Shown in pieces: positions 55,481 through 62,541 of a DNA stretch of 64,000 nt; position 1 is the first letter of the stretch, and each line of letters starts with the position of its first letter. The translations under genes and the position numbers were made by a program. The notes beneath the pieces were generated by a model. The model did no database searches and was not told the origin of the DNA. It worked only from the letters and a program-made list of their open reading frames with translations. Source of the stretch: Aestuariibacter sp. GS-14 (lineage in GTDB: Bacteria; Pseudomonadota; Gammaproteobacteria; Enterobacterales; Alteromonadaceae); assembly GCF_006494365.1 (NCBI RefSeq), contig NZ_VHIP01000001.1, positions 124,001 to 188,000 of the forward strand, given 5' to 3'.

Positions 55481-56997
55481 TGGCTGCAAATACTGCTGTT
55501 AAACGACAGCCTTTGAGTGACGGCCCCGACTGGACGTTTGATCTGTTGGAGCAATACGAAACGGAAATAGATCGCATCGCCAAGGCGTTTCGCATCGACA
55601 CCTACCCTAACCAGATTGAAGTGATCACAGCGGAACAAATGATGGACGCCTATGCCAGCATTGGTATGCCCATTAACTATACGCACTGGTCGTTCGGTAA
55701 AAAGTTTATTCAAACCGAGCAGCAATACCGGCGCGGCCATATGGGGTTGGCATACGAAATAGTGATCAACTCCAACCCGTGTATTGCGTACCTTATGGAA
55801 GAAAACACCATCACCATGCAAGCACTGGTTATGGCGCACGCCTGTTATGGGCACAATTCATTCTTCAAAGGCAATTATCTGTTTCAAACCTGGACAGACG
55901 CCAGTTCGATTATTGACTACCTGGTGTTTGCCAAGAACTACATTGCCAAATGCGAACAAAAATACGGCTATGAAGAAGTAGAACAAACCCTCGACTCCTG
56001 TCACGCGCTGATGAACTTTGGCGTTGACCGATACAAACGGCCACAAAAGCTGTCATTGCAGGAAGAGAAGAGCCGCCAGAAGCAGCGCGCAAAATATTTA
56101 CAGTCTCAGGTAAATGAGTTGTGGCGTACCCTGCCGGAAGTTAAACACGAATCCAGCCAGGAAGCACCGCGTTTCCCCGCCGAACCTCAGGAAAATCTGC
56201 TGTACTTTATAGAGAAGAATGCGCCGTTACTGGAACCCTGGCAACGCGAGCTGGTGCGGATCGTGCGCAAGGTATCGCAGTATTTTTACCCGCAAAAGCA
56301 AACTCAGGTTATGAACGAAGGCTGGGCATGTTTCTGGCATTATCACATATTAAATACGCTGTATGACGAAGGGCTGGTTACCGACCGGTTCATGCTTGAG
56401 TTCCTGCACAGCCATACCAGTGTAGTAACACAGCCGGAGTACAACAGCCCTTATTACAGTGGCATTAATCCCTATGCACTGGGCTTCAATATGTTTATGG
56501 ACATCAAACGCATTTGTGAGAAACCGACAGCGGAAGACAAATACTGGTTCCCTGATATTGCAGGGAAGGACTGGCTGGACACCGTACATTTTGCCATGCA
56601 CAACTTTAAGGACGAAAGCTTCATCAGCCAGTTTTTATCGCCCAAGCTGATGCGTGATTTTAAGCTGTTTGCCGTAGAAGATGACGTAAGTAAACCCTAT
56701 GTGAGTGTATCAGCGATTCACGATGAGCTAGGTTACCATGCCATTCGCGAAAAGCTGTCAGCACAGTACAACCTGAGTAATCTGGAACCCAATATCCAGA
56801 TTTATAACGTAGATGTGCGTGGCGACCGTTCTTTAACGCTGCGCTATGTGCCGCAAAACGGTATTCCATTGGCAGACAGTAAAGACGAAGTCATGCGCCA
56901 TCTGCACCGCTTATGGAAATTTGATGTAAAGCTTGAACAACTGGAGGAAAACGGCAGCACCAAAGTGATTGCCAGTTGCCTGCGCAGCAGTGCCTGA
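55480..56997 (+). CDS. SpoVR family protein (YcgB)
   Basis: A 505-residue protein of the SpoVR/YcgB family. Signatures include YTHWSFGKKF, NSNPCIAYLMEENT, MAHACYGHNSFFKGNYLF, and VMNEGWACFWHYHILNTLYD with conserved His and Glu that suggest metal binding. It is the third gene of the prkA-yeaH-spoVR trio, overlapping yeaH by one base. The family name comes from sporulation in Bacillus, but in this non-sporulating group it is tied to stationary-phase stress; the reaction is unknown. Confidence 0.96.
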   Translation: MAANTAVKRQPLSDGPDWTFDLLEQYETEIDRIAKAFRIDTYPNQIEVITAEQMMDAYASIGMPINYTHWSFGKKFIQTEQQYRRGHMGLAYEIVINSNPCIAYLMEENTITMQALVMAHACYGHNSFFKGNYLFQTWTDASSIIDYLVFAKNYIAKCEQKYGYEEVEQTLDSCHALMNFGVDRYKRPQKLSLQEEKSRQKQRAKYLQSQVNELWRTLPEVKHESSQEAPRFPAEPQENLLYFIEKNAPLLEPWQRELVRIVRKVSQYFYPQKQTQVMNEGWACFWHYHILNTLYDEGLVTDRFMLEFLHSHTSVVTQPEYNSPYYSGINPYALGFNMFMDIKRICEKPTAEDKYWFPDIAGKDWLDTVHFAMHNFKDESFISQFLSPKLMRDFKLFAVEDDVSKPYVSVSAIHDELGYHAIREKLSAQYNLSNLEPNIQIYNVDVRGDRSLTLRYVPQNGIPLADSKDEVMRHLHRLWKFDVKLEQLEENGSTKVIASCLRSSA

Positions 56998-57027
56998 CAC
57001 CCTGTTAGTTAATCTGCGAGTCGCCAC

Positions 57028-57052
57028 CACCGGGCTATATTCTGGCCCGGTG
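57028..57052 (+). terminator. intrinsic terminator of the prkA-yeaH-spoVR operon
   Basis: CACCGGGC and GCCCGGTG pair perfectly around a 9-nt loop, then TTTAATAC. It lies 31 bp after the spoVR stop and also separates it from the convergent MFS gene. Confidence 0.75.
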
Positions 57053-57082
57053 TTTAATACCAATTGCGCAGCATACAATGGG

Positions 57083-58267
57083 TTACCCCTGATGTAATGG
57101 ATGTCGCTGATTCATTTGCTCAGGCTTGAGTAACAACAGCAGTAACCCACCCGCTATCGCGCACATTGACGCGCAAGTAAAGGTAACGAACGCCCCACTG
57201 CCCTGTTTCCACAGATGGCCAGCCGCGAAATTCCCCAGGGCACCGCCTAAACCAAACGCTAATCCAATGTAAGCAGCCTGAATGCGACCATGGATATACG
57301 ACGGAAAATAATGATGAATAAATTGCATGGAGGAAGAATGGTTCAGACCAAAACTCAATGCGTGAATAAACTGGCTAAAGAATACCAGCCAGAAATAGTC
57401 GGCAAACGTGCCGAGTACCCACCAGCGTAAACCGGTAGCCAGCAAACACAACATCAACAGACGCCACACTCCAAAACGGGTGATCAGCCGTTGAGCAATG
57501 AGGAATATTCCTACCTCAACTACAACGCCAAGGGCAATCAACAAGCCGGTTTCCATACCGCTATAGCCCAAATCCCGCATGTACAGCGCAAAGAAACCAT
57601 AATAAGCACCAAAGCTTACCTGCAAGAGACCATTAACTAACAGAAATATCATGACTACCCTATGGCGCAAAAAGCGCCAAATGCTGCCCTTTTGCGTAGT
57701 ATTGCGTTGCATTGTGCCTGGCTGTTGCAGCGCAAGCGTACTGATAAAAAGCGCACTTAACACCAGCATAGACGCGTAAATGGGCGTTTCAGTGGCAAAA
57801 AAATCCAGCCCTTGCCCAACTAACACCGTAAGCACAATAAACCCTACGCTGCCCCATAAGCGTACTCGTCCGTATCGTTTTGAGTCACCTTCAACAGTAT
57901 GCAGGGTTAATACTTCCAGTTGAGGCAGCACGGCAGTCCAGAACATCATCATTAAGCCCATGGTTAATGTAAGGTACCAGAACGAATAAGCCCAAAAGAC
58001 ACCAATAAAACTCATTACGGTTAGCGCGCAGCCAAGGCGAAGAATCAACAGGATCTTACCGGTTCTGTCGGCGATGCCCGCCCACAATGATGGTCCGATA
58101 ATACGCGCCAGGGTGATCACTGCAAACAGCTCACCTATTTCAGATGAAGTAAAACCACGTCCATCCAAAAAAACACCAAGATAAGGATTTATTACGCCAA
58201 GCTGCCCGAAGTAAAGCGCGTAGGTAAGGCTAAGCGCGACAACGGTAAAGCGGTTTACCGTTGTCAT
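57083..58267 (-). CDS. MFS transporter of the HcaT/LacY-like branch
   Basis: A 394-residue carrier with twelve membrane segments. GVINPYLGVFLDGRGFTSSE, LWAGIADRTG and RLWGSVGFIV resemble the MFS_1-like group that includes the 3-phenylpropionate permease HcaT. It lies 25 bp after aroC and is the last gene of the prmB-aroC unit. The substrate is unknown. Confidence 0.88.
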   Translation of the reverse strand: MTTVNRFTVVALSLTYALYFGQLGVINPYLGVFLDGRGFTSSEIGELFAVITLARIIGPSLWAGIADRTGKILLILRLGCALTVMSFIGVFWAYSFWYLTLTMGLMMMFWTAVLPQLEVLTLHTVEGDSKRYGRVRLWGSVGFIVLTVLVGQGLDFFATETPIYASMLVLSALFISTLALQQPGTMQRNTTQKGSIWRFLRHRVVMIFLLVNGLLQVSFGAYYGFFALYMRDLGYSGMETGLLIALGVVVEVGIFLIAQRLITRFGVWRLLMLCLLATGLRWWVLGTFADYFWLVFFSQFIHALSFGLNHSSSMQFIHHYFPSYIHGRIQAAYIGLAFGLGGALGNFAAGHLWKQGSGAFVTFTCASMCAIAGGLLLLLLKPEQMNQRHPLHQG

Positions 58268-58292
58268 AGCAAAGAGATTATAAAAGGTGGGA

Positions 58293-59396
58293 TCACTTTT
58301 TCGCGTTACCAGGGATCACGGGGGTTTTGCTGAGCACATCCGCATTTTGTGCGCGATGGCGCAAACAGTGATCCATTAACACCAATGCCAGCATAGCTTC
58401 GGCAATTGGCACAGCCCGAATACCCACACAAGGATCATGACGCCCTTTGGTAACGATATCAATCGCGTTTCCATCGATGTCGATGGTTTTGCCGGGTACA
58501 GAAATACTGGATGTCGGCTTAAGTGCCATATGTACCACCAGGTCCTGCCCGGTTGAAATACCACCTAACACCCCGCCAGAGTGATTCGATTCAAAGCCCT
58601 CTGGTGTTAGTGTGTCCCGATGTTCACTGCCTTTTTGCGTGACCACGCCAAAGCCATCACCTACTTCCACACCTTTAACAGCATTGATACCCATCATCGC
58701 ACCAGCGATATCGGCATCCAGGCGGTCAAAAACAGGCTCGCCTAATCCCACCGGCATATTAGTCGCCACTACCGATACTTTCGCACCAATAGAATCACCT
58801 GATTTTTTCAGGTCGCGCATGTATTCATCCAGCGCTTCCAGTTTGCTTTTGTCCGGGCAGAAAAATGGGTTTGTGTTGATTACATCATAATCAATAGTAT
58901 CAACGGCAATGGGTCCTAACTGCGACAAAAAGCCATGGATTTTAATGCCATAAACTTGTTCCAGAAATTTCTTGGCTATGCCCCCTGCCGCTACGCGAAT
59001 AGCCGTTTCCCGCGCGGAAGAACGACCACCGCCGCGGTAGTCACGCAGGCCGTATTTTTGCTGATAGGTATAGTCGGCATGCCCTGGGCGAAAACGGTTG
59101 GCAATATCAGAATAATCCTGGCTGCGCTGATCTTTGTTTTTGATCAGTAAACCAATACTGGTACCCGTAGTTTTCCCTTCAAACACGCCCGACAGAATTT
59201 GCACTTCGTCGTCTTCGCGACGCGCCGTGGTGTAACGAGATGTACCGGGCTTTCTGCGATCCAAATCTACCTGTAAATCCGCTTCGCTGAGTTCCAGCCC
59301 CGGTGGACAACCGTCTACCACGCCACCTAATGCGATACCATGACTTTCACCAAAGGTACTAACGGTAAAAAACTTTCCGAATGTATTTCCGGCCAT
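58293..59396 (-). CDS. aroC: chorismate synthase
   Basis: A 367-residue FMN-dependent enzyme that makes chorismate from EPSP, the last step of the shikimate pathway. The three family signatures are present: [38 protein letters not shown] followed by [10 protein letters not shown], and the later [19 protein letters not shown]. Its start touches the prmB stop with no gap, as in many gammaproteobacteria. Confidence 0.98.
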   Translation of the reverse strand: MAGNTFGKFFTVSTFGESHGIALGGVVDGCPPGLELSEADLQVDLDRRKPGTSRYTTARREDDEVQILSGVFEGKTTGTSIGLLIKNKDQRSQDYSDIANRFRPGHADYTYQQKYGLRDYRGGGRSSARETAIRVAAGGIAKKFLEQVYGIKIHGFLSQLGPIAVDTIDYDVINTNPFFCPDKSKLEALDEYMRDLKKSGDSIGAKVSVVATNMPVGLGEPVFDRLDADIAGAMMGINAVKGVEVGDGFGVVTQKGSEHRDTLTPEGFESNHSGGVLGGISTGQDLVVHMALKPTSSISVPGKTIDIDGNAIDIVTKGRHDPCVGIRAVPIAEAMLALVLMDHCLRHRAQNADVLSKTPVIPGNAKK

Positions 59397-60335
59397 TTAC
59401 ACACTATTCCTGTTGTTAAATCGTACAAGAGCCGCTTTCGTAACGGCAAATATCCCATGGCCCCCTTGTGCCAGCTCTACCCATTCCAGGTCCAAACCCG
59501 GGAATCGGCTGTCCATGTGCACCAGAGAATTGCCCACTTCCACTAACAACACACCATTATCAGTAAGGTGTTGAGGGGCCTGTTGTATAATAATTTCAAC
59601 CAAATCCAGACCGTCATCACCGGCAGCCAGTGCCAGTTCAGGCTCGTGTTGGAATTCGTTTGGCAAATCAGCCATGTCTTCGGCATCCACATAGGGCGGA
59701 TTCGATACGATTAAATCGTAAGTCTGCCCTTCCAGATGACTGAATAAATCGGAGTAAATCGGGAACACCCGATGAGATAATCCGTGCTCCTGAATATTCA
59801 TTTCGGCTACCGTAAGGGCATCTTCGCTGATATCCACTGCATCGACTTCTGCATCGTCAAACGCATAGGCCATGGCAATGGCAATACAACCACCACCGGT
59901 ACACAAATCCAATATGCGTGCAGGCGGCTCGCTTAACCACTGACTAAATTTATTTTCAATCAGTTCGGCAAACGGTGACCGTGGTATCAATACCCGCTCA
60001 TCGACGTAAAATGGCAGGCCGCAAAACCAGGCTTCATTGGTTATATAGGGCAATGGCAAACGCGTTTGCACTCGCTGAACAACCAGCTCAGCCACTTTAC
60101 TGCGTTCACTCTGTGTCAATCTGGCGGCAAACAGCCCATCACCTGTTTGGCGGGTTAATCCGTACGGTAAATGCAGCGCCTGAAACACCAGGCTTACGGC
60201 TTCATCCCAGGCATTATCGGTTCCATGCCCAAAAAACAAATCTGCGTCGTTAAAACGACTCACCGACCATCGCACCATATCTAAAATTGAATGCAAATCG
60301 GCAATAGCCTCGTCGAGGTAAAATTTGTCTGTCAT
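59397..60335 (-). CDS. prmB: ribosomal protein uL3 N5-glutamine methyltransferase
   Basis: A 312-residue SAM-dependent methyltransferase that modifies a glutamine of ribosomal protein uL3. The SAM loop ILDLCTGGGCIAIAMAYAF and the catalytic NPPYVD (in LIVSNPPYVDAEDM) are clear. The N-terminal helical domain begins MTDKFYLDEAIADLHSI, which fixes the start at 60335 rather than at 60347. It is the first gene of the prmB-aroC-MFS operon, divergent to smrB. Confidence 0.96.
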   Translation of the reverse strand: MTDKFYLDEAIADLHSILDMVRWSVSRFNDADLFFGHGTDNAWDEAVSLVFQALHLPYGLTRQTGDGLFAARLTQSERSKVAELVVQRVQTRLPLPYITNEAWFCGLPFYVDERVLIPRSPFAELIENKFSQWLSEPPARILDLCTGGGCIAIAMAYAFDDAEVDAVDISEDALTVAEMNIQEHGLSHRVFPIYSDLFSHLEGQTYDLIVSNPPYVDAEDMADLPNEFQHEPELALAAGDDGLDLVEIIIQQAPQHLTDNGVLLVEVGNSLVHMDSRFPGLDLEWVELAQGGHGIFAVTKAALVRFNNRNSV

Positions 60336-60447
60336 GCTGCTTACCATGCCCGGATCAAAGAAAGCTGGTATGATACATAATGTTGACCAGTTCGGACATG
60401 CTTAATTTGTCCAATCTGTATTGTAATTTCACAGAGGATAGCTACGC

Positions 60448-61002
60448 GTGAAGAAGACCCCGACAACGTCTGCCGAAGACCTGGACGACCTGTCTCTTTT
60501 TCAGTCAGAAGTAAAAGGGATTAAGCGCTTTATGCAGGATACTTACGTGCCACCTCAGGCAACGCGTAAAATTGCCGTAAAACGCCAGCAAAAAGCCTCG
60601 CGTCACGCCCATGCAAGCTTTGAATTTTCTGATGCATTTGAAGGTTTCATACCGCCACAAGGCGCGCTTCGTTACTGCCGGGAAGATGTTCCAGCCTACG
60701 AACTTAAACAACTCAGACGTGGCGACTACAGCCCCGATTACATCCTGGATTTACATGGCATGACGAGAAATCAGGCCAAACTCGAATTGGCCAGTTTACT
60801 GCACACGGCACAACAGGAACTGGTTGATTGCGTGTGTCTGGTACACGGACATGGCACCGGCATTCTGAAACAAGCGCTACCTCACTACCTGATTCAGCAC
60901 CCGTTGGTAAGGGCATTTCACCAGGCCCCTTTGGAGTACGGCGGACAAGGGGCCTTGCTGGTATTATTAACGGTGGATTCACCGTTTGCGAAAAAGCGCT
61001 AG
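60448..61002 (+). CDS. smrB: SmrB, ribosome-rescue endonuclease
   Basis: A 184-residue Smr-domain protein. E. coli SmrB cuts mRNA at collided ribosomes. The C-terminal Smr domain is seen in YILDLHGMTRNQAKLELAS and CLVHGHGTGILKQALPHYL, with the conserved DLHG and HGHGTG motifs. The start is GTG with AGAGGA upstream. The prmB/smrB divergent arrangement is conserved in the group. Confidence 0.96.
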   Translation: MKKTPTTSAEDLDDLSLFQSEVKGIKRFMQDTYVPPQATRKIAVKRQQKASRHAHASFEFSDAFEGFIPPQGALRYCREDVPAYELKQLRRGDYSPDYILDLHGMTRNQAKLELASLLHTAQQELVDCVCLVHGHGTGILKQALPHYLIQHPLVRAFHQAPLEYGGQGALLVLLTVDSPFAKKR

Positions 61003-61010
61003 CTTTTTCG
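60989..61010. terminator. hairpin overlapping the smrB stop codon
   Basis: CGAAAAAGC and GCTTTTTCG form a perfect 9-bp stem around GCTA, with the smrB TAG inside it. A- and T-runs within the stem suit both smrB and the convergent DUF3149 gene. Confidence 0.7.
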
Positions 61011-61017
61011 GGTCACC

Positions 61018-61143
61018 TTACTTGTGATCATCGCCACTGTTATGGATAAACAGGTAGGTGTAATACGCCATCATTACACATACAATGAAAATACCTAACA
61101 GAGAGCCCCAAACTACTGGATCTTTTAATAACATACTCCACAT
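61018..61143 (-). CDS. DUF3149 family small membrane protein
   Basis: A 41-residue protein beginning MWSMLLKDPVVWGSLLGIF, with one membrane helix (about 11-33) and a hydrophilic end NSGDDHK. Sequence and length match the DUF3149 family of tiny membrane proteins known in gammaproteobacteria. AAGGTGA upstream is a plausible ribosome site. An FNR-like box centred about 68 bp before the start suggests oxygen-responsive control. The function is unknown. Confidence 0.8.
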   Translation of the reverse strand: MWSMLLKDPVVWGSLLGIFIVCVMMAYYTYLFIHNSGDDHK

Positions 61144-61204
61144 AACGTTCACCTTTTTTGCAATTTCTATGGTTAAAGTGTGCCCCTTTCAGACATAAAA
61201 AATG

Positions 61205-61218
61205 CTGATCTAAATCAA
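61205..61218 (-). promoter_or_regulatory. FNR/CRP-type box upstream of the DUF3149 gene
   Basis: CTGATCTAAATCAA matches the FNR consensus TTGAT-N4-ATCAA at 9 of 10 fixed positions. It lies 62 bp before the ATG of the DUF3149 gene, a distance compatible with activation at about -41 of its promoter. Confidence 0.55.
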
Positions 61219-61245
61219 TCCATAAAAGCCCGCGCGCACCACAGT

Positions 61246-61259
61246 ATGATGTAGATCAA
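61246..61259. promoter_or_regulatory. second FNR/CRP-type box
   Basis: ATGATGTAGATCAA matches the FNR consensus at 9 of 10 fixed positions. Its centre is 41 bp from that of the first box. It may add to control of the DUF3149 gene or of a plus-strand transcript. Confidence 0.45.
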
Positions 61260-61424
61260 ATGTTGGAACTTATTCATTGATATGCCGTTGTGCCAACATC
61301 GTCTCACTATGATAACGGCCTGTTTAATTGCCAAAAATTCAGTGATGGCAGCGCCGAAAACTGGCCCACTCCGGAGCTAAATAAAGAGATATGAAAAAAA
61401 TAAAAGAAAAACCCAATGATTACT

Positions 61425-61439
61425 TGATAATAATTATCA
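61425..61439 (+). promoter_or_regulatory. Fur box (exact 7-1-7 palindrome)
   Basis: TGATAATAATTATCA matches the 7-1-7 Fur model TGATAAT-N-ATTATCA at every fixed position. It overlaps a good -10 sequence TATCAT (61435-61440), so iron-loaded Fur would block a transcript starting near 61447. Confidence 0.75.
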
Positions 61440-61446
61440 TTTAGAT

Positions 61447-61540
61447 TACGGTAGATATGCCTGTTGGGTATCTGATGATTGACGGTCTTGGGCAGATACC
61501 CACTTTTCTGGGCAGGCATTTTGCCTGCCCGATTTTTCTT
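61447..61540 (+). ncRNA. candidate Fur-repressed small RNA
   Basis: Between a perfect Fur box and a strong intrinsic terminator lie about 94 nt without a protein-coding frame. The predicted RNA has a first stem GGGTATCTG (61466-61474) with CAGATACCC (61493-61501), perfect over 9 bp with an 18-nt loop, and then the terminator stem with U-tail. Promoter, size and two-stem layout resemble RyhB-type iron-sparing RNAs, but I do not see the RyhB core sequence. It could be an unrelated functional analogue. Confidence 0.5.
61510..61540 (+). terminator. intrinsic terminator of the candidate small RNA
   Basis: GGGCAGGCA and TGCCTGCCC pair perfectly around TTT, followed by GATTTTTCTT. No protein gene precedes it on the plus strand within 500 bp. 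Confidence 0.85.
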
Positions 61541-61554
61541 GTCGTTTATAACTA

Positions 61555-61818
61555 GGGCGTGTTGATCTTTGCTGTATGATTTTGCAGCAGTCTGTGCGAC
61601 GTTTATACAATGAAGCGCAAGTGAAGTGTAGTCATCTACATGAACTTGGGCTGAAGCAGTAGAAATGTTGCACCGGCGCTGCCCGAAAGGTTCGCTCCAG
61701 GTGTCCACCGCTTTTTGTTGCATGCTCTTGATGCAGAACCACTGCACCTGCGAACATGCGCCGCGATCGCTGAACACCTAGAACGAACAAAATTAATACA
61801 GCAAAGATCAACACGCCC
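61555..61818. mobile_element. 264-bp MITE with perfect 22-bp terminal inverted repeats and TA target duplication
   Basis: The left end 61555-61576 starts GGGCGTGTTGATC and is an exact reverse complement of 61797-61818, which ends GATCAACACGCCC. TA lies directly outside both ends (61553-61554 and 61819-61820), the pattern expected of a TA-target transposon (IS630/Tc1-mariner type). The inside encodes no transposase; a 60-codon minus-strand frame starting in the right repeat is a probable remnant. The element would need a transposase in trans. Confidence 0.8.
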
Positions 61819-62456
61819 TAATCAAACAATTTCCAGAACCAGCCTTTTTGTAAATCGTCCTCGCAGCCTTTTAATTGACCGGCATAACGCAATGAGCGCT
61901 CTTTAACGCGATTTGCCACTTGTTTTAACCAGGCCTTGTTGTTGTACGTTTTTTTACGATAACCGCCCCACCCCTCGTGGTAGTTCAGGTACTGGGCATA
62001 GGCATCCCACTTCGAGATACCGTTCACGGTGTGTGTTTTACTGATAAACCAGCCCATGAAATCCATGGCATCGTCAAAATCGTCGCGATTGGCGCCGCTG
62101 TTGCCTGTTTCGCGAATATAATCGCTCCATGTGGGGGTTTTGGCTTGCGAATAGCCATAGGCAGAACTAACCCTGCCCCAGGGAATTAAACCAAACAGGA
62201 TATAATCCCGTGGCGGCAAGGCGTCGTGGCGAAATGAACTTTCCTGATACATCATCGCCATGGGGACGTGAATGGGGACTCCCCATTTGTCACGCATATC
62301 CGACGCGGCGTCGTACCAATCTTCCTTTTCGTAGAATATTTCACACAGGTTGCTTGTGTCTTTCGGTGGTGTTGTGGCACATCCCACCAATATCAGCGGA
62401 ATAAAAACCACCCAACCTGAAAAAAAAATACAAAATTGTTTGAACTTTTTGTACAT
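61818..62456 (-). CDS. lytic transglycosylase lipoprotein (SLT domain)
   Basis: A 212-residue outer-membrane-type lipoprotein. The lipobox LILVGC gives Cys26 as lipidation site. The SLT fold follows with the catalytic Glu in AMMYQESSFRH and the supporting SSAYGYSQAKTPTW and YLNYHEGWGGY. It should cleave peptidoglycan glycan strands. The stop codon TAG is formed by the TA target plus the first G of the MITE, so the C-terminus may be slightly altered or shortened by that insertion, although the end (GWFWKLFD) looks near-complete. Confidence 0.88.
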   Translation of the reverse strand: MYKKFKQFCIFFSGWVVFIPLILVGCATTPPKDTSNLCEIFYEKEDWYDAASDMRDKWGVPIHVPMAMMYQESSFRHDALPPRDYILFGLIPWGRVSSAYGYSQAKTPTWSDYIRETGNSGANRDDFDDAMDFMGWFISKTHTVNGISKWDAYAQYLNYHEGWGGYRKKTYNNKAWLKQVANRVKERSLRYAGQLKGCEDDLQKGWFWKLFD

Positions 62457-62508
62457 ACATTGTCCAACCTAGTGTTCCGAATGTGTGTTTCCCTGGAACG
62501 AATGCTTT

Positions 62509-62538
62509 ATGCCTGACCCGCGTCAGGCATTTTTTTTT
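62509..62538 (+). terminator. hairpin with T-run between gshA and the transglycosylase gene
   Basis: ATGCCTGAC and GTCAGGCAT pair over 9 bp around CCGC, followed on the plus strand by nine T. Both flanking genes are on the minus strand, where no T-run follows, so it would work best for a plus-strand transcript that I cannot identify. It may still slow gshA transcription. Confidence 0.6.
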
Positions 62539-62541
62539 GCC

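Noticed and set aside
61391-61444. A 17-residue frame (MKKIKEKPNDYLIIIII) ending in the Fur box
   Set aside because: Only a weak ribosome site and a low-complexity end; the overlap with a perfect Fur box explains the Ile codons.
61307-61777. A 156-codon minus-strand frame covering the Fur box, candidate small RNA and MITE
   Set aside because: It spans a terminator hairpin and the MITE boundary, so it cannot be one gene; the part inside the MITE may be a transposon remnant.
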